From assembly GCA_017848125.1 (NCBI GenBank), contig JAGAJY010000165.1, positions 1 to 32,444 of the forward strand: DNA of 32,444 bases, given 5' to 3'. This DNA comes from Oscillospiraceae bacterium. Lineage in GTDB: Bacteria > Bacillota > Clostridia > Oscillospirales > Ruminococcaceae. A program made the position numbers and the translations under genes. Below, piece by piece: positions 25,235-32,444 of this stretch (position 1 is the stretch's first letter; every line of letters begins with the position of its first letter). Under the pieces are notes generated by a model, which ran no database searches, was not told where the DNA came from, and saw nothing but the letters and a program-made list of their open reading frames with translations.

Positions 25235-25263
25235 ATTCTAACATAATCCGACATATATGTCAA
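25235..25263 (-). promoter_or_regulatory. Sigma-A promoter of marR-glgB
   Basis: On the minus strand TTGACA (25263-25258) and TAGAAT (25240-25235) are 17 bases apart, directly upstream of the palindromic operator. Confidence 0.75.
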
Positions 25264-25343
25264 TAATATTTTATTGAAATCTGCTAAAATATAAAAGTTT
25301 TTCTAATGTTAAAAATACGGAAATGAAATACTGCAAAAAAACC

Positions 25344-25372
25344 TTGCAATTTATCTTGAAATATAGTATAAT
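25344..25372 (+). promoter_or_regulatory. Sigma-A promoter of the OadG-OadB operon
   Basis: TTGCAA (25344-25349) and TATAAT (25367-25372) with a 17-base spacer, 60 bases before the first ATG. A short AAGGCA-C-TGCCTT hairpin lies in the leader. Confidence 0.8.
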
Positions 25373-25431
25373 ATTAACAAGTTTAATTTCAGGAAGGCAC
25401 TGCCTTTCTAAGAAAGGATTGGATCTGTTTT

Positions 25432-25833
25432 ATGGAAATGCAGATGGATTGGAGCTATGTGGGAGCCGTAGTAATATCGGGTCTTGTTATAGTATTCGTT
25501 GCTCTTATTCTGCTTATTATTGCCGTATGGGTAATGGGAAAGATTTTTACTTCCCTGAAAAACGGCAAGGAAGAGGGGGGCGAGAAAGCTGTTGAAAAGA
25601 AAACGCCTGTGGTCACAGAAGCACCTGCAGCAGCCGTGTCTGCACCTGCTCCTGTTGTTATGGAGGAGGACGACAGCGAGATAATCGCCGTTATTGCCGC
25701 AGCTGTAGCGGCTATGAGCGAGGAGTGCGGACAGCCCCTCAGGATCAGCAGTATAAAGCGCTCAGCACCTGTTCGCACACGAAGCAATGCGTGGGCGAGA
25801 GCGGCTCAGAGCGAAAGCACAAGAGCATTTTAA
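25432..25833 (+). CDS. OadG-like gamma subunit of a sodium-pumping decarboxylase
   Basis: 133 residues: one membrane helix (about residues 9-38), a charged stretch (KNGKEEGGEKAVEKKT), then an Ala/Pro-rich linker and a segment EIIAVIAAAVAAMS typical of OadG-family C-termini. Gamma subunits anchor and help assemble the decarboxylase complex in the membrane. It is followed 21 bases later by the beta subunit gene. The biotin-carrying and carboxyltransferase subunits are not in the window. AAAGGA lies 13 bases before the ATG, a somewhat long distance. Confidence 0.8.
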   Translation: MEMQMDWSYVGAVVISGLVIVFVALILLIIAVWVMGKIFTSLKNGKEEGGEKAVEKKTPVVTEAPAAAVSAPAPVVMEEDDSEIIAVIAAAVAAMSEECGQPLRISSIKRSAPVRTRSNAWARAAQSESTRAF

Positions 25834-25854
25834 TTAAAGGAAAGGATTGTTCCT

Positions 25855-27051
25855 ATGTTTCAGATTTTCTTGGACACAATAGCCGACCTCTGGGCAAGCT
25901 CGGGTTTTGCGATGCTTACTTGGCAGAATGTTGTAATGATACTTATATCGTTCCTGTTTATGTTCCTTGCGATAAAGCATAAGTTTGAGCCCCTGCTTCT
26001 TCTTCCCATAGCCTTCGGTATGCTTCTTACAAATCTTCCCGGTGTTGATATGTACCACCCTGAGCTTTGGGTTATGGATTCAGAGGGGCACGTTGATTTT
26101 GGCGCTGTAATTACTTACGGCGGACTTCTGGATTATCTCTATCTCGGTGTTAAGCTTCAGATATACCCTGCGCTTATCTTCCTTGGAATCGGCTGTATGA
26201 CGGATTTTGCTCCTCTTATCGCAAATCCCAAGAGCTTTCTTCTCGGAGCGGCGGCTCAGGCAGGTATCTTCCTTACATTTATCGGTGCGGCGGCTCTCGG
26301 CTTCAATGCTCTTGAAGCAGGTGCTATCTCCATCATCGGCGGTGCTGACGGACCTACAGCGATTTATGTTTCAAGTAAGCTTCTTAATGACAAATGCAGT
26401 ATAACACCGGGTACAATTGCTCTTGCGGCATATACTTATATGGCTCTCGTTCCTCTTATCCAGCCCCCCATTATGCGCCTTCTTACAACAAAGAAAGAGC
26501 GTGCAATAAAGATGGAGCAGCTCAGAGTTGTATCTAAAACAGAGAAGATAATATTCCCCATTGCTGTAACAGTAATCATTGCCCTTCTTGTTCCCTCTGC
26601 TGCACCTCTTGTAGGTATGCTTATGCTTGGCAACCTTTTCAAGGAAAGCGGCGTTGTTGACCGTCTCTGCAAGACTGCACAGAACGAGCTTATGAACATC
26701 ATTACTATTTTCCTTGGAGTTTCCGTTGGTGCAACAACTGTAGCGGAGAGCATTATTTCCTGGGATTTCTTCAAGGTCATTGTTCTCGGCGTTATCGCAT
26801 TCAGCGTAGGCACAGCGTCAGGCGTTCTTTTCGGAAAGCTTATGTGCATTGTAACAGGCGGAAAGGTAAATCCTCTTATCGGTTCTGCGGGCGTATCAGC
26901 CGTACCAATGGCGGCAAGACAGTCTCAGAAGGTGGGTGCGGAAACAGACCCCACAAACTTCCTTCTTATGCACGCAATGGGACCCAATGTTGCAGGTGTT
27001 ATCGGTTCTGCGGTTGCCGCAGGCGTACTTCTCAGCATTATCCCTCACTGA
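25855..27051 (+). CDS. oadB: Sodium-translocating decarboxylase beta subunit
   Basis: 398 residues with about nine or ten membrane helices. It couples decarboxylation of carboxybiotin to sodium export. Key residues match those mapped in Klebsiella OadB: Asp165 in GGADGPTAIY (Asp203 there) and the Asn and Ser of GPNVAGVIGSAVAAG near the C-terminus. Its substrate could be oxaloacetate, methylmalonyl-CoA or glutaconyl-CoA; with only beta and gamma subunits present, this stays open. For a succinate-forming fibre degrader, oxaloacetate or methylmalonyl-CoA is plausible. AAAGGAAAGGA precedes the ATG and a strong terminator follows. Confidence 0.93.
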   Translation: MFQIFLDTIADLWASSGFAMLTWQNVVMILISFLFMFLAIKHKFEPLLLLPIAFGMLLTNLPGVDMYHPELWVMDSEGHVDFGAVITYGGLLDYLYLGVKLQIYPALIFLGIGCMTDFAPLIANPKSFLLGAAAQAGIFLTFIGAAALGFNALEAGAISIIGGADGPTAIYVSSKLLNDKCSITPGTIALAAYTYMALVPLIQPPIMRLLTTKKERAIKMEQLRVVSKTEKIIFPIAVTVIIALLVPSAAPLVGMLMLGNLFKESGVVDRLCKTAQNELMNIITIFLGVSVGATTVAESIISWDFFKVIVLGVIAFSVGTASGVLFGKLMCIVTGGKVNPLIGSAGVSAVPMAARQSQKVGAETDPTNFLLMHAMGPNVAGVIGSAVAAGVLLSIIPH

Positions 27052-27074
27052 TAAATTCAAGCTTAAATCAAATC

Positions 27075-27108
27075 TGCACGGACTGATTCAAAAGTCCGTG
27101 CATTTTTT
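27075..27108 (+). terminator. Intrinsic terminator of the OadG-OadB operon
   Basis: TGCACGGACT (27075-27084) and AGTCCGTGCA (27093-27102) form a perfect 10-bp stem followed by six T. Confidence 0.93.
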
Positions 27109-27225
27109 ATAATTATATTATAGCACAATTGTTTTGCGGTGTCAATACATCAGAACAAATTTTCTGGATTTTGTATGTATGCACAATATTGGAACGTACA
27201 TTCTATTTAATCTGTCTAATAAAAA

Positions 27226-27251
27226 ATCGGCTGAGCCGAAGCCCAGCCGAT
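27226..27251 (-). terminator. Intrinsic terminator of GAPDH
   Basis: On the minus strand ATCGGCTGGGC-TTCG-GCTCAGCCGAT forms an 11-bp stem with one mismatch and a stable tetraloop, followed by TTTTTTA. Confidence 0.9.
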
Positions 27252-27272
27252 AAATCGGAATCAGTAATCAGA

Positions 27273-28310
27273 TTACTTGATCTCGGAGAAGTACTTGATA
27301 GTTCTTACCATCTGAGATGTGTAAGAGTTCTCGTTGTCATACCAGGAAACAACCTGTACCTGATATGTGTCATCGTCGATCTTGGAAACCATTGTCTGAG
27401 TAGCGTCAAAGAGAGAACCGTACTTCATACCGATGATGTCGGAAGAAACGATATCCTCCTCGTTGTAGCCGAAGGACTCGTTGGAAGCAGCCTTCATAGC
27501 AGCGTTGATGCCTTCCTTGGTAACTTCCTTGCCCTTAACAACAGCTGTAAGGATAGTTGTAGAGCCTGTAGGAGTGGGAACTCTCTGAGCAGAGCCGATG
27601 AGCTTGCCGTTGAGCTCAGGGATTACAAGACCGATAGCCTTAGCAGCACCTGTGGAGTTGGGAACGATGTTAGCAGCACCTGCTCTTGCTCTTCTGAGGT
27701 CGCCCTTTCTGTGAGGACCGTCGAGGATCATCTGGTCGCCTGTGTAAGCGTGGATTGTGCTCATGATACCGGAAGCAACAGGAGCGTAATCGTTGAGAGC
27801 CTTAGCCATAGGAGCGAGGCAGTTTGTTGTGCAGGAAGCAGCAGAGATGATCTGGTCATCAGCTGTAAGAGTCTCGTGGTTTACGTTGTAAACGATAGTC
27901 TTGAGGTCGTTGCCTGCGGGAGCAGAGATAACAACCTTCTTAGCGCCTGCATTGATGTGAGCCATGGACTTCTCCTTGGAAACATAGAAGCCTGTGCACT
28001 CGAGAACTACGTCAACGCCAATCTCGCCCCAGGGGAGTTCAGCAGCGTTAGCCTTAGCGTAGATTGTGAGAGTCTTGCCGTCAACAGTGAGAGTACCAGC
28101 CTCGTCATCTGCAGTTACAGTGTGAAGGTTCTCGCCGATCTTGCCGCAGTAGCCGCCCTGAGCGGTATCGTACTTGAGAAGGTGAGCGAGCATGGAAGGC
28201 TTGGTAAGGTCGTTGATAGCAACTACCTCGTAACCCTCAGCGCCGAACATCTGGCGGAAAGCGAGACGGCCGATTCTGCCGAAACCATTGATTGCAACTT
28301 TTACTGACAT
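27273..28310 (-). CDS. gap: Glyceraldehyde-3-phosphate dehydrogenase
   Basis: 345 residues. NAD-binding start [16 protein letters not shown], active-site Cys160 in SCTTNC, the base His187 in [10 protein letters not shown], and WYDNENSY at the C-terminal end. This is the glycolytic phosphorylating enzyme. GGAGGAA lies eight bases before ATG. Codon use is strongly biased, as for a highly expressed gene. It stands alone, with its own promoter and terminator, and not in the usual gap-pgk-tpi order. Confidence 0.97.
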   Translation of the reverse strand: MSVKVAINGFGRIGRLAFRQMFGAEGYEVVAINDLTKPSMLAHLLKYDTAQGGYCGKIGENLHTVTADDEAGTLTVDGKTLTIYAKANAAELPWGEIGVDVVLECTGFYVSKEKSMAHINAGAKKVVISAPAGNDLKTIVYNVNHETLTADDQIISAASCTTNCLAPMAKALNDYAPVASGIMSTIHAYTGDQMILDGPHRKGDLRRARAGAANIVPNSTGAAKAIGLVIPELNGKLIGSAQRVPTPTGSTTILTAVVKGKEVTKEGINAAMKAASNESFGYNEEDIVSSDIIGMKYGSLFDATQTMVSKIDDDTYQVQVVSWYDNENSYTSQMVRTIKYFSEIK

Positions 28311-28389
28311 GATAAAATTCCTCCTAAGAATTATTTATCTTTCTGCCGTTTAAAACAGCAGACGGGCAATATTTTTGCCGTACAGTATA

Positions 28390-28418
28390 ATAATACACTA
28401 TTTTTACGGATTTGGCAA
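28390..28418 (-). promoter_or_regulatory. Sigma-A promoter of GAPDH
   Basis: On the minus strand TTGCCA (28418-28413) and TATTAT (28395-28390) are 17 bases apart, about 80 bases before the ATG. A hairpin of TCTGCTGTTT with AAACGGCAGA lies in the leader and may stabilise the mRNA. Confidence 0.7.
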
Positions 28419-28522
28419 GTGTTTTTTCAAAAAATAATTTCTTTTTTTGCAAAAATTATCATCTGATAAAATATCAGGTCGTCGGCATGAGAAACAAATC
28501 GGTTTTTATCGTTTAATATACA

Positions 28523-28558
28523 CCATTTGTACACAAAAACTTATTTATTTACAAATGG
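28523..28558. repeat. Inverted repeat between the divergent GAPDH and PAS-like genes
   Basis: CCATTTGTA (28523-28531) and TACAAATGG (28550-28558) are exact reverse complements 18 bases apart, upstream of the plus-strand promoter. It may be a regulator site. The rest of the 343-base gap is AT-rich and shows no gene. Confidence 0.45.
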
Positions 28559-28604
28559 GTCAAATAAAAGTTTCTGAATATTAGTCAGTTTGCTTATTGA
28601 AATA

Positions 28605-28613
28605 TGCTATACT
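28605..28613 (+). promoter_or_regulatory. Extended -10 promoter of the PAS-like gene
   Basis: TGCTATACT is an extended -10 element about 40 bases before the GTG start. No good -35 hexamer at 17 bases is seen. Confidence 0.5.
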
Positions 28614-28653
28614 TTATAATATAATAAATATGCTGATAAAGTGGGGTGATACG

Positions 28654-29661
28654 GTGCTGACGGAAAACTATACCGATTATTTCCGCAGGATATATGATAC
28701 TTCTCCTATGCCTGCCGCAATTGCCGCAGACAGCGGATTCATATACTGCAATAAATCCTTCACAGAGCTTATGGGAGCTGATATTTCTTTGCTTGGCGCT
28801 ATGCATACGGGCAGCAGCTATGAAAAGCATATTTATTCGTCAGGGCGTCTTTTTAAGGCATATATAACAGTCCTGTCCGATAATGAAAGCCTTGTGAATA
28901 TATCCGAAGCCTCGTCCTTTTCCGATGCCTGTTTTGATGTGCTGGAAGCGGCAGTCAGATATGCCGTATCAAAAGTGACCTCTGCGGCTGACGGATTGTA
29001 CGAGATATGCGGCTCGGAGGGTGCAGAGCTTCTTAATATGATAGATACCTCAATGCTGACACTTTTGTCGGAATTTCTTATTCCCGAGGAAATACGTATC
29101 CTGAGAAAGTCTCAGGCAGGGGATTTTCCCACCGAAAGTGTGTCAGGCAGGCTCAACAGCTTCGGTGAAGAGCTTTCCGAGCTTTTTGCAAAACAGTCTG
29201 TTCATGTCAATCTCAGCATTGCTTCGGGAATGTTTGCGAGAATAGATATGCGGGGAGTGATACTTCTTCTCACCGATTTTGCCGTAAAGGTGCTGGAGGG
29301 TGAGAGGTCTGTTGAAGCGGTAAGCGTAAAGCTTGCAAGGCACAATGCGGAAAATATGCGGCTTGTATTTTCCTGCGGTCATCTGATGGGTCTGCCCTCA
29401 CAGCTTGAATCCGAATCGGTTGATAAGCCGGATATGTATTCGCCTGCCGAGGAGCTGAAAACGCTTCTGTGTGAAATGTTCGGCTGTAAAACAGATGTGA
29501 CTTATTCGGTGGGATACAGCAGTATAACCGTTGATATTCCTATTGCTGAAACACCTGATTTCAAATGTCTGAGAGCGCCTGTCAAAACCTACGGCAGAAG
29601 CAGATTCTCCGATGAAAATGTTTTTATGTCAAGATTCGGGTTTGATGCCCGATATAAATAA
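28654..29661 (+). CDS. PAS-like domain protein with a degenerate histidine-kinase-like C-terminus
   Basis: About 335 residues from the GTG at 28654, which has GGGGTG seven bases upstream; an ATG at 28630 or 28597 would lack a ribosome binding site. The first 45 residues (YFRRIYDTSPMPAAIAADSG, then YCNKSFTELMG) look like the start of a PAS sensor domain. The middle is helical. The last 120 residues (MFARIDMRGVILLLTDFAVKVL to SSITVDIPI) recall a kinase ATPase fold but lack clear N and G boxes or a phospho-acceptor His. No membrane segment. Probably a cytoplasmic sensor or scaffold; no family is recognised with certainty. The lipoprotein gene follows after 41 bases. Confidence 0.6.
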   Translation: MLTENYTDYFRRIYDTSPMPAAIAADSGFIYCNKSFTELMGADISLLGAMHTGSSYEKHIYSSGRLFKAYITVLSDNESLVNISEASSFSDACFDVLEAAVRYAVSKVTSAADGLYEICGSEGAELLNMIDTSMLTLLSEFLIPEEIRILRKSQAGDFPTESVSGRLNSFGEELSELFAKQSVHVNLSIASGMFARIDMRGVILLLTDFAVKVLEGERSVEAVSVKLARHNAENMRLVFSCGHLMGLPSQLESESVDKPDMYSPAEELKTLLCEMFGCKTDVTYSVGYSSITVDIPIAETPDFKCLRAPVKTYGRSRFSDENVFMSRFGFDARYK

Positions 29662-29702
29662 AAAACACCCGAATGTGTATTTTGAAAGGAAGATAAACAA
29701 TA

Positions 29703-30419
29703 ATGACAAGGATAAAAAAAGTAATTGCCGCATCTGCTGCTGTTTTCCTGCTTCTTACAGCCTGCGGAAAGAATAACGATGAGCCTGCCGAAACAACAAA
29801 AGCGCCTGCGGCAAAGCCTGATTTTTCTTCTGCCGCACCCGAAGAAGCCGTTCCTGAGGAAACGGTAAGTATTTATACGGGTAAAGCTGTTGAAAACGAG
29901 GAGGATCTTGCTATTTTCAAATTCAACTGCACACCGCCCGAGGGCTATGAAACAGCCATTGACAGCGCCGAGGGCAAGATGTATGTATCTCCCAACGGCG
30001 GAATTATTGTAAAAGCGCAGAATTTCAAGGAGGAATTCAGCGAGCTTGAAGTGTTTGCGGATTCGGGCTGTGCTTCAATCAAGGTAAACAATATGCTCTA
30101 TCAGTCGGATACAGAGTTTTCCGAGCCTATCAAAACAACTGTAGGCGGCTTTGAAGCTATCCGCTATGATTACACCATAACCTCATATGTATTCCCTCCC
30201 GTTACAGATGCAAACGGCGAGTATGTAACCGATGAAGAGGGTCAGTATGTATTTTCCGAGGAAAAGGAAGTTCACGGTGAATTTGTAAACAGAGTATATT
30301 TCTTCTACTCTGATGAAGATGTTTTCAATATCATCTGTGAGTCCAAAAAGGAAAATGCAGAAGCGGCAGCAGCAGAGTTTGATGCATTTATCGAATCTGT
30401 AACGATCACCAAGAAATAA
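29703..30419 (+). CDS. Lipoprotein of unknown function
   Basis: 238 residues with lipobox LLTAC (lipidated Cys21) and a Glu/Pro/Ala-rich linker to about residue 55. The mature domain (ENEEDLAIFKFNCTPPEGYE to FDAFIESVTIT) has the alternating strand pattern of PsbP/DcrB-like outer-surface proteins: a surface-exposed beta-sheet with a late Glu/Ala-rich helix. GAAAGGAAG precedes ATG. It may share a transcript with the PAS-like gene. A terminator follows. No specific function can be claimed. Confidence 0.75.
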   Translation: MTRIKKVIAASAAVFLLLTACGKNNDEPAETTKAPAAKPDFSSAAPEEAVPEETVSIYTGKAVENEEDLAIFKFNCTPPEGYETAIDSAEGKMYVSPNGGIIVKAQNFKEEFSELEVFADSGCASIKVNNMLYQSDTEFSEPIKTTVGGFEAIRYDYTITSYVFPPVTDANGEYVTDEEGQYVFSEEKEVHGEFVNRVYFFYSDEDVFNIICESKKENAEAAAAEFDAFIESVTITKK

Positions 30420-30426
30420 TGAAATA

Positions 30427-30476
30427 AGCAGTCATTGTCTTGCAGTAAATGTCAGACGATGACTGCTAATTTTTTT
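30427..30476 (+). terminator. Intrinsic terminator after the lipoprotein gene
   Basis: AGCAGTCATTGTCT (30427-30440) and AGACGATGACTGCT (30454-30467) form a 14-bp stem with one G-T pair, followed by seven T. It touches the end of the convergent Gx-transporter gene. Confidence 0.85.
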
Positions 30477-30960
30477 CTGTTCGGTTAACGGCAGTCTGTG
30501 CACAGATTCCCGTAAAAAGTCCTGCAATACAGCCGAATACCGTCAGCAGGGGCAGATATGCAAATACCGACAGTGTTCCCGTTACCGCCGCCGCCGCAAT
30601 TATCTGACCGAGATTATGAAACACAGCCCCGAACATACTGCAAAGCCATATGTGCTTTTTATCAATAAAGCGGCTCAGGATAAGCATAGCTGTAAGACAC
30701 ATAAAACCGCCCGATGCACTGAATAACAGAGCAGAAATATTTCCCGAAAAAACCGCTCCCAGAATAAGCCTTGCTGTAAGAATCAAAGCAGTTTCCTTTA
30801 CCGAAAGTACATATACAGCATAAACCGTCACAATGTTTGCCAGCCCCAACTTCATTCCCGGAACAGAAACAGGCAATGGGATCTGCATTTCCACCACAAA
30901 TATAATAAGAGCGATGCAGGTCAGCAGTCCCGCCCGTACAATGCGTTTGGTATTTGTCAT
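30466..30960 (-). CDS. Gx transporter family protein (EetB-like; formerly heptaprenyl diphosphate synthase component I)
   Basis: 164 residues with about five membrane helices. The segments MKLGLANIVTVYAVYVL, LLFSASGGFMCLTAML and FGAVFHNLGQIIAAA match the Hpre_diP_synt_I/Gx transporter family, which resembles the S-components of ECF importers. Members occur with ApbE and NusG-domain-II proteins and, as EetB, in Gram-positive flavin-based electron-transfer loci. Start ATG 30960 has AAAGGAAG six bases upstream; the five codons before it contain that sequence, so a longer form is unlikely. Last gene of the ApbE operon, 17 bases after its neighbour. Confidence 0.85.
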   Translation of the reverse strand: MTNTKRIVRAGLLTCIALIIFVVEMQIPLPVSVPGMKLGLANIVTVYAVYVLSVKETALILTARLILGAVFSGNISALLFSASGGFMCLTAMLILSRFIDKKHIWLCSMFGAVFHNLGQIIAAAAVTGTLSVFAYLPLLTVFGCIAGLFTGICAQTAVNRTEKN

Positions 30961-30977
30961 ATGACTTCCTTTCAAAA

Positions 30978-31349
30978 CTAACCCGATTTGCCGTCAGCAG
31001 AGGCTTCTTCAAACTCAATAACAAGGCGGTTAGGCAGACAGACCACAGGACCTGATGAATCCGCTCCCATAGCTCCCGTTTTAACGCATATCAGGTCGGG
31101 ACAGTCGGCGGATATTACACATATGGTGTGATTTTTTATCTCAACAGTATTCCGCCTGCCCTCATATATAATGTCAAACTGACAGTCCTCAGCAGTGCTC
31201 AGGTCAATTGTACGGACGATCTGACCTCCGCTGATAATATTTACTCTGTCTGATTTCGGCTTTACGTAAAAATGCACCGCAAGAATTACAGCCGTTAAAA
31301 AAATCACAGCCATTGCAGCTACAGCCAATATCCTGCTCTTACGATTCAT
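30978..31349 (-). CDS. NusG domain II-containing membrane-anchored protein (EetA-like)
   Basis: 123 residues: one N-terminal membrane anchor (about 7-28) and an extracytoplasmic NusG domain II fold. The segment SADCPDLICVKTGAM and later GPVVCLPNRLVIEF are the conserved core of this family, including three Cys. Its start overlaps the ApbE stop by four bases (ATGA), so both are made together. Proteins of this type are named EetA in flavin-based extracellular electron-transfer loci. Biochemical role unknown. Confidence 0.87.
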   Translation of the reverse strand: MNRKSRILAVAAMAVIFLTAVILAVHFYVKPKSDRVNIISGGQIVRTIDLSTAEDCQFDIIYEGRRNTVEIKNHTICVISADCPDLICVKTGAMGADSSGPVVCLPNRLVIEFEEASADGKSG

Positions 31350-32356
31350 TTCATCACTTCCGCTCTGCTTCTTGTTTCCTCATCGGGAAAATCTGTTTCA
31401 GGAAAAATACCGCCGCTTATGATTATCCTGCCGTCCTCGGTTACAAGTATTGCCTCATAATCCTTATTTTGCCTTATGAACTCTGCCGCCTTTTCTTCAC
31501 CCATAACGAAAAGCGCCGTTGAAAGTCCGTCGCAGTATGCACCGTCATCACCGATAACCGTTGCTGAAGCAAGTCCGCTGTCAGCAGGAAAGCCTGTTTC
31601 GGGGTTGATTATGTGACAGTAGTTCTTTCCGTCATCGCCGATAAAATATCTCTGATAATTTCCCGAGGTAACAACTGCCTTGTCTCTTACCGAAACAATG
31701 CAGAGCGTTTCGGCAGGGGAATTCGGGTCAGCAACAGCTACTTTCCAAGGACTGCCGTCAGGTTTGCTTCCGATAGTCTGAATATTTCCTCCAAGGTCGA
31801 GAATTGCTGATTCTATTCCCTCGGATTTTAAAAGTTCAGCCGCCTTTTTTCCCGCATATCCCTTTGCCACAGAGCCAAGGTCGAGCATAAAGCCGTCAGG
31901 AACTGAAACGGTGTTTCCGTCAACAGTAATTTCCGGGCAGTCTGTAAATTTCAGAAGCTTGCTAATTGTTTGTTTGTCGGGAATCTTATACTCTCCCGTT
32001 GTAAAGCCCCATTCCCTTACAAGAGGGTAAACCGTTATATCCGTCTTTCCGCCGCTGATTCGGTAAATATCCTTTGATATCCCGATAAGCTCCGCTGTTT
32101 CGGGGCTTACCTCCACAGATTTACCTTCTGACAGATTTATCCGTGAAATATCGCTGGATTCGTCCGTAACGGAAAATATTCCTTCAAGCTCAGTCAGCTG
32201 AGTGCATACCTTGTCAAGCGAATCAGCGGCATTTTTTCCCGAAGCGCTGACTGTGATGTATGTGTCCATTGCGAAAAAGCTTTTCTTTTGGGTGCTTTCC
32301 GAGCAGCCGCACAGAAGCAGTATCGGCACAAAAAGAGGAATCAGATGTTTTTTCAT
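31346..32356 (-). CDS. apbE: FAD:protein FMN transferase lipoprotein (ApbE)
   Basis: 336 residues. Lipobox LLCGC (Cys18) places it on the outer face of the membrane. Motifs: AMDTYITVSASG near residue 29, FMLDLGSVAKGYAGKKAAELL and AILDLGGNI, which bind FAD and magnesium in the ApbE family. It attaches FMN to Thr/Ser of target proteins such as Rnf/Nqr subunits or extracellular FMN-binding proteins. No target gene is visible; one may lie past the right edge. GGAAG lies about eight bases before ATG. Followed by NusG-domain-II and Gx-transporter genes in one operon. Confidence 0.93.
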   Translation of the reverse strand: MKKHLIPLFVPILLLCGCSESTQKKSFFAMDTYITVSASGKNAADSLDKVCTQLTELEGIFSVTDESSDISRINLSEGKSVEVSPETAELIGISKDIYRISGGKTDITVYPLVREWGFTTGEYKIPDKQTISKLLKFTDCPEITVDGNTVSVPDGFMLDLGSVAKGYAGKKAAELLKSEGIESAILDLGGNIQTIGSKPDGSPWKVAVADPNSPAETLCIVSVRDKAVVTSGNYQRYFIGDDGKNYCHIINPETGFPADSGLASATVIGDDGAYCDGLSTALFVMGEEKAAEFIRQNKDYEAILVTEDGRIIISGGIFPETDFPDEETRSRAEVMK

Positions 32357-32382
32357 TTGTTCACTTCCGAAGGGTATAATAA

Positions 32383-32444
32383 TCAGACAGACTCTCTGAG
32401 AGAGCGTACCGAATTTTTATAGATTATCCTGCCGCCCACAGGCA
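32383..32444 (-). CDS. C-terminal end of an unidentified protein (cut by window edge)
   Basis: On the minus strand a frame open from the right edge reads PVGGRIIYKNSVRSLRESV and then TGA, 26 bases before the ApbE start. Spacing and direction suit the upstream gene of the same operon. Nineteen residues are too few for a family call. Confidence 0.35.
   Translation of the reverse strand, partial: PVGGRIIYKNSVRSLRESV

Noticed and set aside
27129..28307. Plus-strand open frame of 392 codons opposite GAPDH
   Set aside because: It is the complement of the highly biased GAPDH coding sequence; its Ser/Cys/Val-rich translation is the usual artefact of that.

Overview
The window looks like chromosomal DNA of a fibre-degrading gut or rumen Clostridia member, most likely Ruminococcus or a close relative in the Oscillospiraceae. 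This rests on the gene content (intracellular and lipoprotein GH10 xylanases, GH67, GH74, a SCIFF/ranthipeptide locus, an OadB/OadG pair), strong AAAGGAG-type ribosome binding sites, some TTG/GTG starts and moderate GC. No 16S or other marker is present, so the genus is an inference.

Region 1 (1-10784, plus strand) is a xylan-use cluster. It holds the 3' end of xylulokinase, an SGNH acetylesterase, a cytoplasmic GH10 enzyme and a GH67 alpha-glucuronidase, packed nearly end to end. A transaldolase-like gene follows. A long structured leader then precedes a surface GH10 xylanase lipoprotein and a sugar-binding lipoprotein of an ABC importer. Together they would cut xylan outside, bind the oligosaccharides, remove acetyl and glucuronyl groups inside, and feed xylulose-5-phosphate to the pentose phosphate pathway. 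The importer permeases are not in the window. The next gene, a GH43 beta-xylosidase, is cut off after about 49 codons.

Region 2 (10785-12150) is an AT-rich, mobile-looking patch at that break. It contains a CPBP membrane protease gene, a perfect 15-bp inverted repeat, a cluster of small hairpins and a decayed IS200-type tnpA.

Region 3 (12157-14892, minus strand) is a YtrA-type operon: GntR regulator, ABC ATPase, membrane permease and small lipoprotein, with a clear promoter and a dyad operator candidate. DAHP synthase (15142-16173, plus) has its own promoter and a bidirectional terminator.

Region 4 (16237-25263, minus strand) runs from a MarR regulator and glycogen branching enzyme through a TIGR04086-type membrane protein, the SCIFF peptide (45 codons), its radical SAM maturase and a ParC/GyrA-type topoisomerase subunit to a GH74 xyloglucanase lipoprotein.

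Region 5 (25344-32444) has the OadG/OadB decarboxylase sodium-pump subunits (plus), GAPDH (minus), a divergent PAS-like protein and a lipoprotein (plus). It ends with a minus-strand operon of an ApbE flavin transferase lipoprotein, a NusG-domain-II (EetA-like) protein and a Gx-transporter (EetB-like) protein, with the last codons of a further gene at the right edge.
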